From Sinotaia quadrata (taxonomy: Eukaryota; Mollusca; Gastropoda; Architaenioglossa; Viviparidae), in contig CM054179.1 in the NCBI GenBank assembly GCA_028829895.1, positions 108,373,875 to 108,437,874 of the forward strand: a stretch of 64,000 nucleotides of DNA, given 5' to 3'. Made by a program: the position numbers and the translations under genes. Shown piece by piece: positions 10,645 through 21,300 of the stretch (position 1 is the stretch's first letter; each line of letters begins with the position of its first letter). The notes beneath the pieces are model-generated. The model was given only the letters and a program-made list of their open reading frames with translations, made no database searches and had not been told where the DNA came from.

Positions 10645-13539
10645 GGCCATTTTGTGAAAAGTTTGGTATTAGTAACGAGATGCTGTTAAATGCATGTGAT
10701 TCCTTAACAGCTGTTGATGAAGTTTCTAATGACTGTTGAGAAGTTTTGCTAAGAAATTAAGTTTGAAAGATCACTGAATAAGTGGATTGTTTAGTTTTGC
10801 CCAGCTCTCAAAAACATTCAAAAATATGAAATACAGAATCACTAAACTATGCAATCTCTGCACTGTATTATTTTTACTTGTCTTTCAAAACCTGATGGTC
10901 AATTGAATCTTGCTTTGGTTTTGAATGAAAGTTTTAGCAAAGAGATTCAGACTTTAAATTACGCTAGCACTAGTAGTACTCCATAGTAAATCATAGGTTG
11001 ATTATGGGTGCTAAAATTAAGAATTTAAAATAGAAGGTAAAGACATCAACACCCTTGTTGAGAATTTATGCAAATATTTGCAAGAATGAATATCAGTGTC
11101 TGATAGTGCCTTTGCTGAGCTGTTGGTAAATGCAGGTAGTAGCCTAGATGAAATTGAAGTGGCAGGAACAACTAATGCAGATAACTTTCCAAGTAGCCCA
11201 CCACCAACGAGACTAAAAGAAGATGGTGGATTTAGAAACCACGTGAATGTGTTGCTGTTTATTATGATACTGGGTTTTTCTTTGGTGAGGCATTAGAAAT
11301 TCACGGTATCAGCAGTGCAAAGATAATATTTATGGAACACTATAGAAATAAGAAATTTTGAAATTGGGTAATAGCATGGACTGTGATGATATGGATGCCA
11401 AGTTTGTTTTAAATGGGGTTTAACAATGGAGACAACCAATGAAAGAACCTGGACAGCTGTTGACTATAGAGTTTTGCAAAAATAATTTTCTGTTTATAAA
11501 AATATGTATTGTGACTTATATATTACATGTATTTATTTTCTCTATCAATATGAAGCCACCGAAGTATATTACCTCGATTCAAGACTTACTATTAATTTAT
11601 ACATACATTGTTGTTACATAATGCTTATTGTATGTTTGTGCTATTTGCATATTCATTGTTTGAAATAAATAAAACAGAAATGAAATAATCTTTAATTCAT
11701 AGCATACATTGTAATTATATAAATATGTCAATATTTCTTTAAATCATGTATACGTGGATAGAACACTGTTTTAACAATAAAGGTAGGTTTTTTTTGCACA
11801 TTTTCAGTGATTTAATACTTAGTCACAATACCTTCAAAATAAAAAGTTGTTTTGTTTTTATAGGGGGATATAATTAGTAATGGCATGTGTTCAACATCTT
11901 TATGCATCTTTGATGTATGTATGTTAATAAAGTGCATTCATACCAATCGTACAGTTTTAATGTGGTTTTAAGATTTTAAATATTAAAATTTATATTATAA
12001 AATATTAAGCAAATAAAATGCTGCACAAATCTTTTGTTATTTACATGAGTAACATCCTGCTAATTATTTCAATAGGTGAACCATAACTGTGTTCTGTATA
12101 GTTTCAGAGATGTGACAATTTATCTGTTTTAATTTTCTTTTTAAATAGAAATTGTATAATAAAATTAAAAATGTAAGTTAAATAAGTGATTAAACATAAC
12201 GTATATATTTATATAGAGCATAGTTTACTGATAATGTTGATATGTGAACCAATTCTGTATGTTGTATAGTTTTAGAGATAGGACAATTTGTTTCTTACGT
12301 TTTATATATGCTCCTGTTGAAAAGATCATTTTCAGCTTCAAATATAATTTCCTCAATGTTGTTGCTATGCCTTATGAAAAATTAGGCACTAACTACATGG
12401 CAAATGATTTAATAATAATAAGCATTCTAGATATACTTTGCTCATCAGTTACACATATTATTATGCCATGAAAATTCCAGTTTGTTACATTTTGTAAGCA
12501 ATTTTATGCAACAAAAGCATGTTTTCCTTTGCAATTTATAATAAATTGAAATTTCAATTCTGCATTATGTCTGTTTTTTCTTGTAATCTGAGTGCGTTAA
12601 TTTAAAATATGGGACTGTTGATCAGTGTGGTTTATATTTTACTTTTGTTGAACTTGACAAACTGCACATTCGTTATGTCTAAAAAATGTTGCTAGCAAAT
12701 TATGACGCTATATTGACGATATCTCTAAAGGTATTATAGCTTTCATCTTAAGTTTTTCTATACAACCTTATTTCTTCGGAACATATATTTTGAGCATAAA
12801 ATATATGAAATTATACCAAGTAAAAGAAAATGAGTGGGACTACCTGATGATAGCACAGTAAGTTAGTCAATCAGTCAATTGATTTTCAAGAGATGCTAAC
12901 CCTTTGAAGTAGGATAGTAAAACTCATTGGTTAAGATTTGTTTCGCATAAATATTGGTCAGCATATAATATAAGACTCAAAGAATAAAATGAATTTTGTG
13001 TATATTAATTTTTTAAAGTAAAATAATATTAATTTTATGCTTCAATATAAAGTAATGAAATAATGAGTTGTAATGCTGAAAGAGCCTTGAACTAAACTGC
13101 AGCAAAAGTATATAGACAGGTGATTAGTTTAGAGCTAATTTCATTTGCAATGCATTTTGATTGGTATAGTTCTCATTGATTATCTTTTCTTCTGAGTCAC
13201 ACCTTTTTTTGTAAGTTGTCTAAGTTTAAAACAATTTTGCACCGCTAAATTCGAAAATGACATCCGTTTTTTTTAATCAGGTCATGTTTTTGTGCTAATT
13301 CGATTTTAAAAATCCGATCTTATAACTAAATCGATTACATTTTTGTAACATTATTAGGCAATTTTTGTTAATATTTCTCTTCCAAATATGTTTTTAAATA
13401 AATCAAAAAACGTTTTCTAACACAATTAATTTATTAAATGTTACAAAACCTGATTGGTTTACATTGAATAGTAGACATTGATAAAGGTAAATACAAATAA
13501 ATTCGATATTAATCATCATTGTTCAAAATGCATGGCATG
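10645..13539. other. no gene recognised; possible decayed coding relic near 10.65-11.5 kb
   Basis: A 66-codon + strand open frame at 11096-11296 with a Ser/Pro-rich centre and hydrophobic end lies in a stretch with exon-like composition, but the frames around it are interrupted and no family is recognised. The rest is AT-rich with many AATAAA hexamers. Confidence 0.35.
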
Positions 13540-15215
13540 AACATCCGTCTCTTAGAACTTCTAGAATGCTCAGCAGTACGGATGTCTCTCTTTAGAGACC
13601 AACAGTAATCGGCCATCATGACTGCATCCCAGCGTTCCTGGTCTCCATCTCTTTCATATCCTGATGAAATCGTTACCCTTATTCGTCGCTCATTGATCCC
13701 AGATTTTCAGGAAACCGATCCATATGTGAGAATAAGTAATGCATTTTGATGCTCTTGTTTCATCCAAAGTTTCTGAAAGCAGTCAGCATTTTGGCGACAA
13801 GCTCTGCATAGTTCCTGGCCTTATTGTTGCCAAGAAAGTGTTTCACGACCAGAACAAAAACCTTCCACTCTTCCAGTTCCACTTCGTTCATTGACTTTTC
13901 AAACTCCCTATTTCTTATTAGCTCATGGAATTGCGGACCATCAAAAATGCTAGCTTTCAACTTCTCAATGGTCAACCCTGGAAAAGCAGGGCACAAGTAA
14001 GCGAAACAGCCACCATCCTTGTCCAGAGCTTTGGTGAACTATTTGATTAAGCCAAGCATAATGTGCAGCGATGGGAAAGTATCTTGTCTCTGTCCACCAG
14101 AGGGTTATTTATGAGGTTCTTTTCTTTGCAAGGTACCGGTTCCTCCCGTACAGGCCAGTCCTGCTTCGTGTAATGCTGAGCTTTGTCCCTACTATCCCAC
14201 ATGCACAGAAAGCACGGGACCTTGGTGAACCCAGACTGTTATCCCAATAAAAGTTTACCATCTTCAGGTCAACACAAAGTAATCATTCATGCTGATCATA
14301 ACGAATTTTCTCCAGCACGTACTTCACCGCTTGACTACACTAAAGGAGAAGTATGAAGCGGTGAAGTACATGCTGGAGAAAATTCGTTATGATCAGCATG
14401 GTTATGATCCTTCAGTGTAGTCAAGTGAGCTAGCGGTACAGAGGCACTGGTTACTATTGTGTAGCAGAACACATTTCAAACAGTGATCGCTTGCTGCTGT
14501 CAATGAACAATCTCCAATCTTCAGGTTTATACTGTGGCACTCCAAGCTAAAACAACTGAGGTACTCTTGATGTCAGTTGCGGTAGAAGGTGATGCGAACA
14601 CTGTCAGAAAGGACGTTTTTTTCCCCTTTATCTTGATGCCAACAGTTCAGCAGATGACTTTGACAAGCTGAGATCGCGAACTAGATCGTTTAGCTCCTTT
14701 TGCGAAAAGGGATTTTGAGCATCATCATCAAAACCACTAATTCTTCTTCTTTCTCTTCATATTCTTCAACACTAGAGAAATCTTCTTCACTAATGTCGGT
14801 AAGTTCTCCAGGGACAGGTACTGGAATTTCATCACAATGAGCTACAGGACGATTTGCTGATTCAAGATCAGGATACTTAAGGCTGCTCCGTTTTTTCTGT
14901 TAATTCCAGTCACATCACTAGCGCAGAAGTAGTAGTAAGTGACATAATTAGTCGGTTCCCTCCAAACCATAGGAATTCCAAACTTCAGACAACTCTTCTT
15001 ACCCGTGGTCCAACGTCGCAGGTACTCGGTGCATGTCTTGCATACCATGTGTGGTCACCAGGTTTTATACCAAAATAAACATGGTATGCACGCTTTATTA
15101 AAACCTGTTACTGGATTCCTGTTAGAAACAATGGTGAATTCACCGCAAATGTAGCAAAATACATCGGGTTTATTTTTGTAATGTCTTCTGGCCGATTCCA
15201 TTTCATTGCCTAAAG
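13540..15215 (-). pseudogene. degenerate copy of a multi-copy unnamed invertebrate protein
   Basis: Coding similarity persists on the minus strand in several frames. Segments in order from the N-terminal side are: a Cys-rich part (about 14842-15048) with MVCKTCTEYLRRW and FGIPMVWREPTNYV, then a part reading DLKMVNF, then the open segment 13760-13996 with FPGLTIEKLKASIFDGPQFH and NKARNYAELVAKML, then MMADYCWSLKRD near 13590-13630. I recall such segments from unnamed repeated proteins annotated in many invertebrate genomes; the function is unknown. Frameshifts, stops and an internal inverted duplication (14288-14400) show this copy is dead. It lies in antisense orientation upstream of the 16022 exon. 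Confidence 0.6.
14288..14400. repeat. long inverted repeat (45-bp arms) inside the pseudogene
   Basis: Arm 14288-14332 (CATGCTGATCATAACGAATT onward) is the reverse complement of 14356-14400 with about one mismatch, separated by 23 bp. Just outside, TTGACTACACTAAAGG (14331 on) is echoed in inverse by CCTTCAGTGTAGTCAA (14408 on), so a second inverted pair is interleaved. This is an inverted local duplication of pseudogene sequence that could form a strong hairpin. Confidence 0.88.
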
Positions 15216-16021
15216 AAGAAATATATCAATTATATCAATTATTCTAAACTTAGCTTATGTAACCTCTTCATAATTATGTAAAACAAATTATAATTTGTTT
15301 ATTTAAAGAAATAAGAAAGAATTTTACATCATATAAATAGAAAATACCCTTACATATAAAAAAAACCAACAAAATACATAGCAATAGATAAAAAGTTGAT
15401 AAAAAATAGAATAAAAAGTTGATCTGATTGAACAACACCGATGTAATTTTTGGATCCAGCAAAATAAAACTCTCCTAAATCCGTCAAAAAATAACTTAGA
15501 CAACTAATTTGATGTTGACCAGTGCATTATCTTTTTTTCTGGAATATATATTTTAAATGGTTATATACATAATATACCCAGGCAATTCAATGCACTTAAA
15601 TTTTAATCATAAATGGGTATTTTAATTTCACTTCAAAGCAGAAACAACCCTTATATTAACAATCTACAGGATAGCAGAAATTTCATCTAAATATCTATCT
15701 CCACCATCCATCCTTTAAAAGGGTGAATTTTGAATATGATTTAGAACATTTTTTCACCCATTATTTGTACTTTTAATTCACTATGCCTGAAGCCAAGATA
15801 TGTTTGACAAATAGGTAATGTTATCAAATATTCCAATCCGTTTTAAAAATTTGTTTTAAAAAATGTATTACGTTTATAAATTGTTTTAGTATTTGATTCT
15901 ATTAATAAATTGTAATAGATCTATGCTGTTTGCTCAAAGAAATGACGCAATTTATTTAATGTAATTAATAACAGTTTTATAACATTAAATGCATGTGTAA
16001 ATTTTGTTTATGATCTTACAG
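15216..16021. other. AT-rich sequence preceding exon at 16022
   Basis: No element recognised. The last 60 bp are T-rich and end in CTTACAG, a good splice acceptor. Confidence 0.5.
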
Positions 16022-16144
16022 GAACAGAGCTGGGTTTGGGAATACCGCAATGATACCAGTGTCATCTGGGAGTTTGTAAGAAATGCTAAAAGCATTCTAG
16101 GTCCGATTGTTCCAATTCCAGATGACCCTTGCAGATCGACACAA
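16022..16144 (+). CDS. exon of an Ig-like membrane protein gene (part of Ig domain)
   Basis: A 123-nt exon (41 codons, phase 0 at both ends) is framed by acceptor CTTACAG and donor GTAAGC. It encodes EQSWVWEYRNDTSVIWEF and PIPDDPCRSTQ. Its frame joins directly to the exon at 46471, giving a Trp-containing strand ahead of a Tyr-x-Cys strand, the layout of the C and F strands of an immunoglobulin fold. The preceding part of the domain, signal peptide and start codon are not visible and must lie upstream, possibly outside the window. The following intron would be about 30 kb and holds the gypsy element, family B copies, non-LTR relics, a hAT relic and a Helitron. The exon is inferred from splice signals and frame only. 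Confidence 0.62.
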
Positions 16145-16483
16145 GTAAGCTATAATGTATAGTTAATTGGTTTTCTTGAACTGTAATACCTCAAAATCTC
16201 AATAACCCAAAACGAAATCAACACTAATACATGCAGTTGGAATTACTGAGGATTTTCTGTTCATTTTGTTTAAGAGAACACCACTATGGTCATCAAATTA
16301 AAGTTCACTCATTGATAAAGTGAATGTCACACATTTAGTATAATATCCCTTCATTTAAGTGAATTTAATGCCCACCCACTTCATTTTGATTTCGTGCCAC
16401 CCTTTTAATATTTTATCCCATTCATGTCAATAAACTTAATACCTTATATGTATGCCAACACACATTCTCTCTTCCTCTCTCTA

Positions 16484-16499
16484 AAACACACACACACAC
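16484..16499. repeat. (CA)n microsatellite, left part of gypsy insertion target
   Basis: A short CA run directly abuts the left end of the gypsy element. The CA run continues on the far side at 26756-26811, so the element landed inside one microsatellite. The last five bases, CACAC, form one half of the target duplication. Confidence 0.85.
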
Positions 16500-18074
16500 T
16501 GTTACGTTTCCAGTATTTCTTTATAGACCCTGCCTACGATTTTAAAAACTTTAAAATGATTAGATTTAATTAATTCCTTCTCTCCATCCTATACAGACTG
16601 GTTGCTCAAATTATCATTCGACTAAACTAAAAAATGTGTCTTTGTAGTGAAGACGACAGATTTACGAACTGACAACTTGCGTACAAAAGCTGGCTTGGAG
16701 TCGTTAAATTCCTCTTAATTAATATGCATTCATTACATCATTCAGCTCAATCAGCCCCCATCCAAACCATGTAATTAATTAGGTCTATTATGCATAAAAA
16801 TTTACTACGAAGAGGTTTAACAATTAAAAATAAGATTTAATAAGATTTAACAATTAACAATGATAATTAAATACGAGCGCGAAGTCTAATTCTACTCGTG
16901 GCAAATAACGAGTGCTATTAATTTCAAAGTCAATTGTTCTTGGTTTGCGAACTATTGCTCAATTGTTCTTTGATAAAGATCGTTAGATCTACTTAGCTTC
17001 ATTCATGATGCCTCGTGGTTTCCAAACCGGTCCAAACCACTCCACCTCACTTCAATCATCGCCAGCCAATGCACATAGCATGTGTAGATAACTGTCTCTC
17101 AGTTATTACGCCGGACGACAAATGTAAGTGTAGACAAAAGGGGTGCATAGACCTGCACGTCGAAGCAAGTCCCCAATAATGACGGTAGGAATAGGAGGTA
17201 AAAGTAGAAGCTAGATCAAGAACTGAAGTCAAAACCCGACCTAGAGACAAAAGAATGTTCTCTATGATCATTCTGCATTTTAGGTTCGCCAACCTAAGCA
17301 CGTTTTCACATTTAAATGCACTGAGTTAGAATCTTTGACTAACGCATCGTTTACAATTTATATTTAAAGATATAAAGTGATTTCTCACGTATGTTATATT
17401 TAACAGTACATGACGTACGAATTACCAAATATTTACAACATTAAAATTTAGAATTCATACAAAGGAACAATTCAAATCAAGCAAAGCGCTTCACAATTTA
17501 GCATTAAAATTATACGCAACAATTTGAATTACAAGAAAAAATTGTGTCGTGCACAGACGCTCCTGGCACTAGTGAATTTAAGATTATATAAATTAAAGTT
17601 ACAATGATTTATATACAATAACTTATAGGTTTTGTCATTTACAAGCGAACACATGCTTAGGCTAAAAGTAGCAATAAATGGCACAAAATTACATACATTG
17701 GTTCAAATGCAAAATACAATTAATAAATAAAGCGATGGGATTCCTCTATTGTGACTCAACTTATGCGGCGGACAGGTAAACGTTTACGTGTTGTCACTGC
17801 CATTCTGGATCGTGAGTGACGAATTTACCGCGCATTATCGTATTTATCAAAACTACATAGAACACGTCATGTGACGGATCACGTGGTATGTGGTCGGTTC
17901 GAGAAGCTGGACAATGGCCTAAAGTTATATAACATCCTGACCTCTTTGCTAGAAGCTTCTCGATACTGGTGTATCATGGGAGAACTTTAACAAAGGTCTT
18001 TTTCAAAATTTGATTTTGAAAAACAGCAATTGGGTTAAGAGGTTGTGACACAGAATTTGCCAGACTCTGTAACA
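16500..18074 (-). repeat. 3' LTR of the gypsy element (family A)
   Basis: The 1,575-bp repeat starts TGTTACGTTTCCAG on the + strand and ends CAGACTCTGTAACA. It aligns base by base with 23259-24501 plus 26408-26755. It lacks a short block (GGAAAAGAGTTACAAT) present in the other LTR near 24364, and has occasional substitutions. In transcript sense it directly follows the polypurine tract. Confidence 0.93.
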
Positions 18075-18087
18075 CCCCCTTGCTTTT
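18075..18087 (-). promoter_or_regulatory. polypurine tract of the gypsy element
   Basis: On the minus strand the sequence just before the 3' LTR reads AAAAGCAAGGGGG, immediately followed by TGTTACAG. A purine run at this position is the plus-strand DNA primer site of LTR retrotransposons. A related purine run followed by diverged LTR sequence is found inverted near 26222-26240 inside the nested insert. Confidence 0.8.
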
Positions 18088-18334
18088 GAGGCGTTTATCT
18101 TACCAAAAGATAAAATGCCTCCTACAAATTATGTGTGATAAAATGTAGAAGTCCAAAATGAAGCAAAAATTTACACTTAAAAAATTTCGACATCCCCAGA
18201 AATAAAAAAAGCGACGAAATATCAACTCTAGAATAACGGTGCTCTCATACAATATTTCATATTTACAGAAAAGAATTCATAAGGTTCAGTTAATCAGTTA
18301 AACAACATTCTATCGGTGTCGGCACTTTGATGTT

Positions 18335-21300
18335 TCAAGCTCTACTCATGTAATGGGCGCCCACATTCATAGATCCTTTGAGGTAGTGAATGTTCACGTC
18401 ATACTGTGTCAGAAATAAAGACCAACGCATCAACCGGTTGTTTGTATATTTAGCTTGTCCTAAAAATGCCAACGGTTGATGGTCACACTCGATTATGAAG
18501 GTTTTCCCGTACAAATAGTTCTCGAATTTTTTTATCACCCAAACTATCGCGAGACATTCCTTTTCACTAGTGGTGTACTTCTGTTCAGCTGTAGTGAGTT
18601 TACGGCTTGCGTATGCAACTGGGTGTTTGATGTTATTATGTTCTTGTAATAACACAGATCCAAGTCCCGTGTTGCTAGCATATGTCCTTAATAAGAATGG
18701 CTTTGTCAAATCTGGCAGTTTAACAATTAAGTCTGAAGTCAGTCTTGATTTCAATGTGTCAAAAGCGTTTTGGCATGCATCAGTCCACTGTACTTTTGTC
18801 GGCATATTTTTATGCGTCAAGTCAGTCAAAGGACTAGCAATGGCACTGAAATCTGGTGCGAATCTACGGTAGTAGTTTGCAAGACCAAGAAAACTTCTAA
18901 CTTGTGTTTTAGTTAGCGGTTGTGAAGCTTCCTTAAGTTGTGCTATCTTAGTCTCACTTGGCGACATAGTTCCCTGGCTTAAACGGTGTCCCAAGAAGTC
19001 TAAGGAGAATTGCGCGATTTCGCATTTCGTCGGGCGGGCAGTGAGATTAGCCTGTTTTAATCTGGCGAGCACATCTCGTAAGAGTGTTAAATGCTCCTCC
19101 CAAGTCTGGGTGCCTAGAATTAAATCATCCATGAAGTTCTCAACTCCACATCCATACAGTGGTTCTAACAGTGATCGCATCATTTTAGAGAAAATGCTTG
19201 GAGCGTTTGAAACTCCGAAAGGCATAACTTTCCATGTGTAGTTTCCTACGGGTGTAGTGAAAGCTAGTATGTGTCGATCTGTGTCCTTGACCTTGATTTG
19301 CCAAAAACCGCGTGACAAATCTATTTTGGTATAGTAGTGAGCATTACATAGCTTAGTGAATATTAAATCCGGATCCGGAAGAGGTTCGGCACAGAACTCG
19401 GTCACTTGATTAAGTTTGCGGTAGTCTACGCAAAAACGGAACGAGTTGTCACGTTTCTTAATCAACACGATGGGTGATCCGTAGGCACTGTCTGTCTTCT
19501 CTATCACTCCTAGATCTAACATTGTATTAATCTCACGTCTAACGTCATCTATCTTAGCGTGTGGCAACGGATACAGTCTCAAACGTATCAGTTTGTTGTC
19601 AGTCAGCTTCAGTGAAAATTCTATTAAGTCTGTCAACCCTGGTTTGTCTGTCAGTGTCGACGAGAACTCGTTTAGTAATTCATTCACTTCTTTCTTCTGT
19701 TGTTCAGTCAAGGCGTCATTCACCCTAACGTCTTTAACAGTTTCGTCTGTCTGCAAAGGACAGTTTGGTAAAGTACCGGTGACGCAATCAGTTTCACTCT
19801 CTTCTTCCTCTGTCACTATGGTCACAACAACAAAGTCAGCTTGAGCGGTTTGATCCTCACGGCTTATGTACTTTTTCAGTAGGTTAACATGAAAGATTTT
19901 TTCTTTCTTCCCTGTTTGTACTTTATAGTTCAGTCCCCCTAACTTAGCGGTTACTACAAAAGGTCCTTTCCATTTCATCTGAAGTTTGTTATGTGCTTCA
20001 GGAAGCAACAATAACACTTTGTCATTAACTTCAAACTCTCTAGGTTTCGTGTTCCTATTGTAATACTCTGCCTGTCTAGACTGCGCTATCGTCAAGTTTT
20101 CCCATGCTATTTTGCCTATAGTCTCTAGACGGTTTCGTAAGTCAGTGACATACTCGTAAGTTGTCTTAACTTCTTCGTCAGTTTTGTCATCAGTCCACAG
20201 TGCCTTCAGAATCATCATTGGTCCGCATACAGTACGTCCGTAAAGTAACTCGAACGGTGAAAATCCGGTAGAAGATTGTGGCACTTCCCTATAAGCAAAT
20301 AGTAGGGCTGGAATGTATCTATCCCAATCTTTCTGTTTGTCAGTGGTGAGCTTTTTGAGTGCTGCTTTCAATGTCCCATTGAATTTTTCGATCAGACCGT
20401 TCACTTGGGGGTGGTAGGGTGTGCAAGTAAGGTGTTTGTTGGATAGTAAGCGATTTACCTCCTTCATTACTTTGCTCACGAATTGAGTCCCCTGATCTGT
20501 CAAAATCTCGGCAGGAATACCAACATGGCTCCATAAACTGAACAAAGCTTCCGCAATGGTTTCTGTCTCGATGTTTTTCAACGATACAGCATCGGCGTAA
20601 TTTGTTGCGTAATCAATAGTGGTCAGCACGTATCGATTACCTCTGGTTGATGTGGGTATTATCGGCCCAATCAAGTCCATTGCTACACGTTTGTAGGGTT
20701 CGCTGATCAGTTCAGGTTCTCCTAACGGTGCGGATTTGATAGAATTTCTAGATTGTGTTCTCTGGCATGTGTCACAACTTAACATGAATCTACGGATATC
20801 GGCGAGGATGTCCGGCCAATAAAACTCACGTGTAATACGACTAGATGTTTTCTGGACACCCATGTGTGCGCCAAAAAGACTCTCATGACCTAATCGCAAT
20901 ACGTCACTACACTTGGTTTGTGAAACGACCAATTGCTTCCGGAATTCATCTCCCACTCTCGAATAGTGGTACAATATACCCTTTTTCAGTATAATGCATG
21001 CTTTTCTATTCGAATTGTCAGTTTCGACGTCACTAATAGGTACAGTCTGCTTGCGTATCTTGTTTAGTGTTCCGTCTTCAGCTTGTAGCAATTTTATCTC
21101 GCTAACTTTTGCTTCATCTACGGCTGGTGCGGCAGACATAGGCATGGTTACGGTCTTACAGTTACTACTCGCTGCTCTGGTTACGGCGTTAACCAGTGGT
21201 GTGTCGGTTGAAGTTTGTTTTTTGCACGGCAATACATACTTGCAACCAAGGATTACGTCATGCGGTGAATTTTCAATCACGGCTGCTCTGACTGTTCCTT

